A stretch of 64,000 bases of DNA, taken from the NCBI GenBank assembly GCA_946481315.1, contig CAMLMH010000009.1, positions 1 to 64,000 on the forward strand, given 5' to 3'. The notes under the pieces were generated by a model. That model was given only the letters and a program-made list of their open reading frames with translations, did not search any database and was not told the DNA's origin. The translations under genes and the position numbers were made by a program. The stretch is from an uncultured Bacteriovorax sp. Its GTDB lineage: Bacteria > Bdellovibrionota > Bacteriovoracia > Bacteriovoracales > Bacteriovoracaceae. This document shows, piece after piece, positions 26,401-34,105 of the stretch (the stretch's first letter is position 1; the number at the start of each line of letters is the position of its first letter).

Positions 26401-28656
26401 GTGCTTGAGGTAGTTTACTATCAATCTTCCGATGAACTGTTATCAACAGTTAGCGGTTTTACACAACCGTTGGTTATAGCTCCAAGTCCGGTTGTTGCCG
26501 ATAATTTAAGAGCCCGGGCCCCCCAATTAGAAGTGCTGACTATTTCAAAATGGGTTTCCGATTTCTTGTCGCAAAGTCAAAAAAAACGCATCAGAAAATC
26601 AGAACTAATGCTCAAACTGGCTGCCGTTTGGAAACATTACTTTCCTGAAGGAAACGCCTCTCAATTCAATGAAGCTTTTGAACTGTTCACGGAACTCAGA
26701 TCATTTACACTGGAGCTTGAGCTTTTGGCAGAGTTTTTCAAAGAACTTGATACAGAAACAGTCAGGTCGTTATTGATTTTCTGGACTTTCGTTGAGCAGG
26801 AAAAGCTGATAGACGAACAGCTGGCATACCGGGAAATGGCTACTTCTACAGGAGATCGTGCCCTGGCATTTGTAGGCTTTAAGCATCTGAGTGGCGTCCA
26901 GATAGATATGCTGAAACAATTGGGAGAAGATAGGGAAGTTTTTCTATTTTTTCCTGAGAATCTACTGGCTGAAACTTTACCGAATGACTGGATTAAGTGG
27001 CTGGATCATTCAGAGCGTACACCCCGTGCACGAACGGCATCACACCGTCTTAACGTTGTGGTTTTTCCTTCCGGAAAGGCTAATCAGATTACTGATTTCG
27101 TTGATCCCGGGATGGATATTATTCTGGCCACGACAAAAGCAACTTTATTAAATTATCAGGAATTTCAGCGAACAGGTCAGTTTTTTAAAACTAATGAAGA
27201 CCTGTACCAGACAGAAAGAGATATTTTGCGGGAAATGCTCTTGTCATTGATACAGGAGAATCAGAATGCAGATTCTGTAATCGCTGCACTGGAAAACAAA
27301 AAACGCGAAATGCTTAAGTCTGCACAATATAAAATGGCCAAAGTAATGGGCCTTGCCCAGGATTCCCTGATTAGCTTCAGTGAAGTCATTACCGGTATTG
27401 ATTCTTTTGCAGTTGATATCATTCTGGAAATTGTGCGCTTAAATTCTCCCCGAACTTCTCTCGTCTCAATTGAAAAAACGATTACATCCCGAATTTCTGA
27501 TTTAAACGGCTTAAGTTTCAGGGCACCAATACCATCAGCGGTCATTGCATCTTCCTTGCTGGGAAGTTTTCGGGGCAGCGAAAAAATTCTTAGTGAAGCA
27601 ATGACCAGAGCACTTAAAGCAATTGGTCCAATCAAAAGGGCCGGTCTGGAATTTCAGTTTCACAGAATCGAACTGGTCAATCTATTAGAGACTGAAAATT
27701 CTGTGCTTTATATTGAAGAAGAGTTACTTGAGAGTGACCTTGCCTGGAAGGAAATCTTTAAAGGATTTGATATTGAATTAAGTGCATTAGCACTTGAAAA
27801 TAAAAAAAACGAAAGATTCGATTTTATAAAAAGTCTGATAGTTAAAAAACCGTATCATGGAAAATCATTTTCTGCTTCAGCTCTGCAATACTATATCGAC
27901 TGTCCCCGAAAATTTTATTTCCATCAGATTCAGAAAATGAATTCAAAACCTGAATTCCAAAATCTTATTCCAGCTGAAGAAATGGGGAATCTTGAACATA
28001 AGGCAATCTCCTTTTATTTTGCTCAGAAGAATTTTAAAGAAGCCCTGGATACTGAAAAATGCAAAAACATTTGTCGCGAACTTATTGATAATTATTGCAC
28101 AGAAAAACGAATTGCACTTAAAAACTCTGAGCTCGCCCGGGCTTACAATGAATTACTTGCCTTTTCGATGAATGGAATTAACTTCCTGATTGAATTCATG
28201 AATACCTATTCGGCACAAGAAATAAAATTTGAAGTCGCTCTTCCGGACAATGATCTGAAGCTTAAAGGATTCATTGATTGTCTGGTTGAATTGCCGGATC
28301 AGAAAAAAGCCATTTTTGATTTTAAGCGTTCCTCCTCAGCAGCCGGAACCAAATCCGAGACCCTTAATTTTCAAAAGATACAATTATGGGTCTATCTGAA
28401 TGCAACAGTACAAAAAGGAATGAATATTCATTCATTCGGCTATATTAATCTTAGCGATACTGAAGATGATAAACTGATCTTTGTCGGAGAAGAGGCGACT
28501 AAGTTACTTACAGAAAAATTAGGTCCATCACGAATAAGGATCGAAGAAACAATTTCATCAATTGCAAAGGATTCCTCATTTTTAGCAGCTCCCAGAGAGC
28601 CGAAGGTTTGCCACTTTTGCCCGGTAAGTCTTTTCTGCATCAGGGAGGCCATATAA
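26401..28656 (+). CDS. addB: AddB-like helicase-nuclease subunit with Fe-S PD-(D/E)XK nuclease
   Basis: Partner of the next gene in double-strand-break end processing (RecBCD equivalent). About 751 residues from GTG 26401, which has GGAG at 26388-26391; an in-frame TTG at 26386 overlaps that site. The N-terminal helicase-like part has no GxGKT Walker A (it opens PLVIAPSPVVADNLR), as in inactive AddB-type domains. The C-terminal nuclease has the acid/Lys core KKAIFDFKRSS and a four-Cys cluster: one Cys in YYIDCPRKFYF (about residue 501) and C-x2-C-x5-C in CHFCPVSLFC at the end. Well below Bacillus AddB in length (about 1160). It overlaps the AddA-like gene. Confidence 0.82.
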   Translation: MLEVVYYQSSDELLSTVSGFTQPLVIAPSPVVADNLRARAPQLEVLTISKWVSDFLSQSQKKRIRKSELMLKLAAVWKHYFPEGNASQFNEAFELFTELRSFTLELELLAEFFKELDTETVRSLLIFWTFVEQEKLIDEQLAYREMATSTGDRALAFVGFKHLSGVQIDMLKQLGEDREVFLFFPENLLAETLPNDWIKWLDHSERTPRARTASHRLNVVVFPSGKANQITDFVDPGMDIILATTKATLLNYQEFQRTGQFFKTNEDLYQTERDILREMLLSLIQENQNADSVIAALENKKREMLKSAQYKMAKVMGLAQDSLISFSEVITGIDSFAVDIILEIVRLNSPRTSLVSIEKTITSRISDLNGLSFRAPIPSAVIASSLLGSFRGSEKILSEAMTRALKAIGPIKRAGLEFQFHRIELVNLLETENSVLYIEEELLESDLAWKEIFKGFDIELSALALENKKNERFDFIKSLIVKKPYHGKSFSASALQYYIDCPRKFYFHQIQKMNSKPEFQNLIPAEEMGNLEHKAISFYFAQKNFKEALDTEKCKNICRELIDNYCTEKRIALKNSELARAYNELLAFSMNGINFLIEFMNTYSAQEIKFEVALPDNDLKLKGFIDCLVELPDQKKAIFDFKRSSSAAGTKSETLNFQKIQLWVYLNATVQKGMNIHSFGYINLSDTEDDKLIFVGEEATKLLTEKLGPSRIRIEETISSIAKDSSFLAAPREPKVCHFCPVSLFCIREAI

Positions 28657-31600
28657 AAGCAAAAGTCAGAACCCCGAATGCTGAACAAAGAGTTGCCATT
28701 GATCATTTCGGTGGAAAAATATTGTCTGCCGGAGCAGGTTCAGGAAAAACTTTTGTCATTATAGAACATATCGTTCATATACTCAGTGATCTTCAAAAAG
28801 AAATACCGCAGAACGACTGGAATGTCCTGATACCTCAAAAGATGAATCGTCTGGTCCTTATGACCTTCACTAAAAAAGCTGCCGGTGAAATGTCAATCCG
28901 GATGATGAATAAGCTTGATGAACTGGCTTCCGGTGAAGAGGGAGATTTCTGGAGCATTGTTCGACAGAATCTTGCTTCACTCAATATCATGACCATTTCG
29001 TCTTTTTGTAATGGCTTGATCAGTCAGGGGTACATTAAAAATCTTCCGCGAAAAGTTGAAATTGTCTCAGCTCTTGAACACAAGGATAAAATCAAAAAAA
29101 TTTTTGATGGATGGTTTGACCAGCACCAGGAAAAACTTAATCAGGTTATGCAAGCAAACTCTCAGACATTGATTTCTGCCATGGTAGAAATCTTTAATTC
29201 TCCGGAGCTGAGATTAATCTGGAAGGAAGCTTTACCATCCATTAGTGCCGACCAGGAGCTGGATTTATTTTTCTCTGAGATGCTTATTGCGCTGGAGTTG
29301 GAAGAAGTCTTTACTTGCCTGGAATCGGAAATTGAAGAAGATGAAAAGAAAAAAGGCTGGTACATTTTCCTTCAGGCTTTTGAGCAGATTGTACAGCAGC
29401 ATGGACCTTTAAACGGTAAAAATGCATTTGAGTATCTGCAGTTTTCCAGATCATGCGGGCGGTTGCCAGTTGCACCTAAATCCTTAGATGAAAGGCATAA
29501 GGAGCACTTGGTACAGGTGAAGGAGCTGGTCACTTTTTTGAGAAGTATAGACGAGGACATTGTCCACTTTGTTGAATATTTCGACGTATGTGATGCATGG
29601 ACAAAAACGCTGAAAGATCTTTTTGATTTTATCGAAGGACGCTATCTGGACATTCCGGGCTTTTGTTTTGCCGACCTGGAGTATTATGTCAGTCTTGGAT
29701 TAAAAGACACCAACGCACGGAACGCTGTAAATGCACAATACGACTACTTCATTGTCGATGAATTCCAGGATACATCCTTTGTCCAATACGCAATATTAAA
29801 AGAACTTATCGGGCATGACTCTGGAAAACTATTTTGTGTTGGTGATAAAAAACAAGCTATTTATGGTTTCAGAGGAGGGGAACTGCAAGTTTTTAATGAA
29901 TGCATTTCTTTTCTGGGAGCAGAAAACAATATCTGGCTGAAAAATAATTTCCGGTCTTCCAGTGCAGTCATCAGCTTCAATAATCATTTTTTTGATATGG
30001 TCTTTCCCTTAGGTTTAAAATTCGAAGGACAGGATAAATATAGTGTTCAGATGGAGCCTCAATTAATTCCCGGTCAGGCTCAGACTGGCATAGTTGAGAG
30101 AATTGAAACTATGCTTATGGGCACAAATGACAGCAAAGATATCGATGTTGATTACTATGAAGCACTGGCCATTAAGTCCAAAATAGATAATTTGTTATCC
30201 GATGATAATTTTCAATCAATATGCGTTCTGTATCGAAAACTGAAGCCTTCAGCCTTTTTGCTCGACTTGCTTGCCTCTGATAATTGTTCATATACGGCAC
30301 AGGTAAAGGTGCAATATGCAGAAGACCCGGTTATTAATTTATTTTTGCGCCTGATTGAGACAAAACTGAACAAGAATAATGAGAACAAGCTGGAAGCAAC
30401 AAGACAGTTGTTTAATCTGCAATGCTCAGTAATGGGAATTAAAACTGATTTCGAAAAAATTTCCGCTACTTTTCTGGGCCAGATTGACATTATAGGTTTG
30501 CGACTTGCCTTTCACAAAACGATCTACTCAATGGGACTCAATAATTCACTGTACAGTGACAACAGTGCTCTCATTGATTCCATCTGTAACATTTGCCAGA
30601 ATAGCCCGGAACTTGCATACACCATGCTGACGTCTGAAAATGAGCAACAATATTCCTTGAATTCTATTAAAGTAGGCAAAGGAAAAAGAGTAATCATTAT
30701 GTCAGCTCATGCATCCAAGGGGCTGGAATATGACGCCGTCATTCTGGGTGGTATTCACAGCAATGGGAATATGGCCGGTAAAACGGCAGTAATTGGCAAA
30801 ATGCCAAGAAGCTTTAGATGGAAAAAATCATTTAACCAGAAAAAGTTTTTTAAATCACCGGCGTATTTTCTGGAAGCCGAAGTTGAAAAAGCAAAAGACT
30901 TCTCGGAAAGTAAAAGACTTCTTTATGTTGCCTGCACCCGGGCAATAAAATATTTGGGCTGGATCGATCTGAATTACTTAAAAGACCAGACGAAAACCGA
31001 ACTGGACAGCGGTGCTAATCACTGGATTAAAGCCTTGAGACTTGCTCTGGATTCATCTCTAATCCAGAATTCAAGCATCGAATTGGCTTTTAAATCAGAA
31101 AATAAACGTGTGGAGCAAGCTCTATTGCTTAAAGATTCAATGGGAATAAAAGTTAAAGAAGGTGATTCTTCTCTGGGAGTAATTGCAGAGACTTCAGTTA
31201 CCCGGCTGGCCCATCTGGTTCAATGCCCACATAAATTTTATCTTTCAAACATTGTTAAGCTGGAGCCTGAAAACGCCAACGCTCTACCTTCTGCTAATGC
31301 TGAACTGGATTTTGAATCAGACGAAGAAATCTTTTATTCCTCTAAAAAGAGAGGAATAGAACTGCATCAGTGGCTTTCCGATATAATCACCGGCCGGAAG
31401 GTCTTTAATGATTATCAGGGGAGTGATTCACGCAAATTGCAGTGGGCGTTGCTACAATCGGATCGACTTAAAAATTATCAAATTCATAGTGAAGAACTCG
31501 TCAAGTTTTCTCTGTTTGGGCAAATGGTTTCCGGAACACCTGATATTGTCTTTTTAAAAAATGATGAAATCGTAATCTGGGATTTTAAAACTGGTCAGCG

Positions 31601-31880
31601 TGATGAGAAAAATGAGGGCCATTATTGGTTTCAGCTTTTTTGTTATGGGTTGGCTTATTTTAATCTGAAGCAATTTACTCCGGAAAAAAAGGTCGTCCTC
31701 GCCCTGCTGTATCTGGATGAGGAAAAACTTATTCAGCGGGAGATAAGTGGAGAAGAAATTAATGAGTCTCTATTTGGAGTTTGGCAAAAAACAGACTCTC
31801 TCCATCAGGTAAATTTGAATCATTGTTTCAGCTGTGAGTACTCATCCATCTGTCACAAGAATGCAACTTCGTCCCCTTAG
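28653..31880 (+). CDS. addA: AddA-like UvrD-family helicase with C-terminal Fe-S nuclease
   Basis: ATP-driven helicase of the AddAB pair, about 1075 residues. Walker A ILSAGAGSGKTFVI starts about 22 residues in; motif II IVDEFQDTSFVQY; GDKKQAIYGFRGG (motif III); motif V SAHASKGLEYDAVI; motif VI RLLYVACTRA. The C-terminal nuclease core is IVIWDFKTGQRDE. Four Cys surround it: LVQCPHKFYL and CFSCEYSSIC (C-x2-C-x5-C). Start is unusual: the only good ribosome site, GGGAGG at 28643-28648, is followed by ATA at 28653, overlapping the addB stop. Upstream TTG codons (28608, 28617) would add residues that the family lacks. The Fe-S type Cys set in this subunit is not typical of AddA. Confidence 0.85.
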   Translation: MKAKVRTPNAEQRVAIDHFGGKILSAGAGSGKTFVIIEHIVHILSDLQKEIPQNDWNVLIPQKMNRLVLMTFTKKAAGEMSIRMMNKLDELASGEEGDFWSIVRQNLASLNIMTISSFCNGLISQGYIKNLPRKVEIVSALEHKDKIKKIFDGWFDQHQEKLNQVMQANSQTLISAMVEIFNSPELRLIWKEALPSISADQELDLFFSEMLIALELEEVFTCLESEIEEDEKKKGWYIFLQAFEQIVQQHGPLNGKNAFEYLQFSRSCGRLPVAPKSLDERHKEHLVQVKELVTFLRSIDEDIVHFVEYFDVCDAWTKTLKDLFDFIEGRYLDIPGFCFADLEYYVSLGLKDTNARNAVNAQYDYFIVDEFQDTSFVQYAILKELIGHDSGKLFCVGDKKQAIYGFRGGELQVFNECISFLGAENNIWLKNNFRSSSAVISFNNHFFDMVFPLGLKFEGQDKYSVQMEPQLIPGQAQTGIVERIETMLMGTNDSKDIDVDYYEALAIKSKIDNLLSDDNFQSICVLYRKLKPSAFLLDLLASDNCSYTAQVKVQYAEDPVINLFLRLIETKLNKNNENKLEATRQLFNLQCSVMGIKTDFEKISATFLGQIDIIGLRLAFHKTIYSMGLNNSLYSDNSALIDSICNICQNSPELAYTMLTSENEQQYSLNSIKVGKGKRVIIMSAHASKGLEYDAVILGGIHSNGNMAGKTAVIGKMPRSFRWKKSFNQKKFFKSPAYFLEAEVEKAKDFSESKRLLYVACTRAIKYLGWIDLNYLKDQTKTELDSGANHWIKALRLALDSSLIQNSSIELAFKSENKRVEQALLLKDSMGIKVKEGDSSLGVIAETSVTRLAHLVQCPHKFYLSNIVKLEPENANALPSANAELDFESDEEIFYSSKKRGIELHQWLSDIITGRKVFNDYQGSDSRKLQWALLQSDRLKNYQIHSEELVKFSLFGQMVSGTPDIVFLKNDEIVIWDFKTGQRDEKNEGHYWFQLFCYGLAYFNLKQFTPEKKVVLALLYLDEEKLIQREISGEEINESLFGVWQKTDSLHQVNLNHCFSCEYSSICHKNATSSP

Positions 31881-31908
31881 TTGCGGGCCCTTCATCCTGT
31901 GTTAAAAT
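31881..31908 (+). promoter_or_regulatory. Candidate promoter of the Glt-like cluster
   Basis: TTGCGG (31881-31886), 16-base spacer, TAAAAT (31903-31908), about 50 bases before the first gene. It begins immediately after the AddA-like stop codon. Confidence 0.45.
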
Positions 31909-31962
31909 AATAGTTAAATTCTAAGCCTTTGGGTTATCGACTCTTATTAAAGCAGGATGCGT

Positions 31963-32670
31963 ATGAAATCAAAACTTTTGGCCCTAATCATTTCAACCCT
32001 TATTTCTTCTCACGCCGTTGCCAGTGAAAAAGACATTTACGAGTTTTCATGGCTTGATCCTGATAAAGAAGTTTATGTTCTTCAGAACAGAAAATTTCGT
32101 AAAGCCGGGCATCTGCATATCAATTTAGGGGGAGGTATTACAACTTCCGGTGCTTTTGTAGATTCAACTGCAATACAGGGAAGATTAGGATACTTTTTTA
32201 CAGAGGATTTTGGTTTTGAAGGAATCTATTCACAAAACTCCGGTGAAGAAAATGATACTGCCAAAGGTGTGAGAAGTTCAGGCGGTGGAGGAACCGGTAC
32301 AACTCCGTTCCGCAGAATTGTTGAAAACTATTACGGCGCCATGATTTTATGGTCACCTTTTTACAGCAAAATTAATACCTTTAACAGCATCGTGTATATG
32401 GACTGGATTTTCGGTCTGGGCTATACACAGCTGAAAGAAAAAAATAACAAATTAAGAATCCAGCAAGGCCCTAGCTTTGAAGGTGTGGAAACTGCAGAAA
32501 CACATGGTGGCTTAATCTGGCAAGCTGGTATGAAATTTTACATTTCTGAATCTTTCAGCATCAGAACAGATTTAACGGCAGTTCATTTTAGTGCTCAGAA
32601 CATCTCTACAACGGGTGATTCTCTTAAATCCAACTATGATGCAACTGTTTCACTGGGATTCACTTTTTAA
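31963..32670 (+). CDS. Outer-membrane beta-barrel protein (OMP_myx / GltA-GltB type)
   Basis: 235 residues from ATG 31963, which has AGCAGG 6 bases upstream; the ATG at 31957 is too close to it. Signal peptide MKSKLLALIISTLISSHAVA. The mature start EVYVLQNRKFRKAGHLHINLG is the recurring opening of an outer-membrane barrel family in myxobacteria and Bdellovibrio, which includes gliding-complex barrels GltA/GltB (recalled family pattern). Amphipathic strands continue to the aromatic terminus VSLGFTF. It heads a five-gene run with three TPR proteins, the same types of parts as the Myxococcus Glt envelope complex. Confidence 0.7.
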   Translation: MKSKLLALIISTLISSHAVASEKDIYEFSWLDPDKEVYVLQNRKFRKAGHLHINLGGGITTSGAFVDSTAIQGRLGYFFTEDFGFEGIYSQNSGEENDTAKGVRSSGGGGTGTTPFRRIVENYYGAMILWSPFYSKINTFNSIVYMDWIFGLGYTQLKEKNNKLRIQQGPSFEGVETAETHGGLIWQAGMKFYISESFSIRTDLTAVHFSAQNISTTGDSLKSNYDATVSLGFTF

Positions 32671-32683
32671 TTAAGGGCATTGT

Positions 32684-34102
32684 ATGAAATCAACAATTAT
32701 TAGTATATTCATGCTCGGCTTAAGCCTGAATACTGAAGCTTCAATCGCCGGTGCCAGAAAGATTTATCAGACAGGTGATAAAGGCAGATATCCGCAAATG
32801 GTTGCTGAACTTGTAAAAGATAAAATGTATTTCAGTTCGATTCCATTTATCAAAGAATATCTTTCATCAACTTCCAGAGTTAACGATTCAGCAGTTGATC
32901 GTGTGCTTGATGAATTGATTACAGAAGTTGGAGTTAAGCAGTTTGAAGTGTTGCCAGCAAACATCCTGGAAAAATCAAACGCACCAACAGTCAGATACAT
33001 TCTCGCCCGCAAGGCTTTTCGTCAAGGAAAGTATGATCAGGTTCTAAAATATCTAGGAAACAAAATTGAAGAATGGCACCCTGTAAAGCCTTTCACTTTA
33101 TTACTTGAAGGAAGTACTCTTGCCGTTTCCAAAAGAGAAGATCAGGCAATCCGTTCGTTTAAAGAATGTATTGATGTTTCCAATTCACAAATCAACAAAG
33201 AAGAAAACAAAGATAGGTTAAGACAATTAAAAATTAATCGTGATTACTGTCTGGTGGGTATAGCGCGGGCACAGTTTGCAACTCAAAAATACGAGTTGGC
33301 CCATTCCAGTTATCTGGACTTGCCAAAGTCTTCTTATATCTGGCCGGAAATACTATTTGAGGAAGCCTGGAATAGTTTTTATCTAAAAGATTACAACCGA
33401 ACATTGGGTAAATTAGTTACCTATAAGGCTCCAGTATTTAATTATGTTTTCAATCCGGAAATCGAAGTGTTGAAAGCTCTCTCTTATATGGAGCTTTGTT
33501 TATGGGACGATTCTAAAAATACAGTGGAGAATTTCTATAATAAGTACGAAAAAGAAAACCAAGGATTCAAAAGTTTTATCGACTCATTAGGTAAGGATTA
33601 TCGACAGTATTACCTACTGGTCAAAGAACGTGAAGATGGTAAGTTCAAAGATAATCCGATCCTGAGTACTGCTTTGGCATCGATTGGCAGAGATCCGGCT
33701 TACCTTGAACTTTATAATTCATTCAATGCCGGAAGAGACGAAATCGAACGATTAAAAAATTTACCGAATGACTCTTTAAAATCTGCCTTGAATGAAAACT
33801 TAAGGGAAGCCCTGAGTCTGCAGCGAAATCTGATTGGAAGTTATATTCGGGGACAATTGCAGTTAAATGCAGCTCAAATTGTCAGAGCTTTCGAAGACAT
33901 GAGTTATATTAAACTTGAAGTGTTATCTAAGCGTAAAACAGAATTATATGAGGATGTATCTTTAAGAGATGCGGGACGAGCCCGGGGAGATATTGCTCAT
34001 CTAAGAAGAACAGATAAGCAATATTTCTGGACTTTTAACGGTGAGTTTTGGGCCGACGAATTAGGAGATTACGTTTTCTCTTTAAAATCGGAATGTAAAT
34101 AA
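32684..34102 (+). CDS. Periplasmic TPR protein (GltC-like)
   Basis: 472 residues, signal peptide MKSTIISIFMLGLSLNTEA. Helical repeats of TPR type span about residues 60-290 (ILARKAFRQGKYDQVLKYLG; GIARAQFATQKYELAHSSYLDL; ILFEEAWNSFYLKDYNRTLGKL are separate repeats). The C-terminal third is long helices. RBS AAGGG before the ATG, 14 bases after the barrel gene. Position and architecture match the periplasmic TPR component beside the barrel in Glt clusters; the exact orthology is inference. Confidence 0.65.
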   Translation: MKSTIISIFMLGLSLNTEASIAGARKIYQTGDKGRYPQMVAELVKDKMYFSSIPFIKEYLSSTSRVNDSAVDRVLDELITEVGVKQFEVLPANILEKSNAPTVRYILARKAFRQGKYDQVLKYLGNKIEEWHPVKPFTLLLEGSTLAVSKREDQAIRSFKECIDVSNSQINKEENKDRLRQLKINRDYCLVGIARAQFATQKYELAHSSYLDLPKSSYIWPEILFEEAWNSFYLKDYNRTLGKLVTYKAPVFNYVFNPEIEVLKALSYMELCLWDDSKNTVENFYNKYEKENQGFKSFIDSLGKDYRQYYLLVKEREDGKFKDNPILSTALASIGRDPAYLELYNSFNAGRDEIERLKNLPNDSLKSALNENLREALSLQRNLIGSYIRGQLQLNAAQIVRAFEDMSYIKLEVLSKRKTELYEDVSLRDAGRARGDIAHLRRTDKQYFWTFNGEFWADELGDYVFSLKSECK

Positions 34103-34105
34103 ATT

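Noticed and set aside
28608..28652. TTG 28608 as start of the AddA-like gene
   Set aside because: No ribosome site, and the added residues are just the addB 3' end read in another frame.
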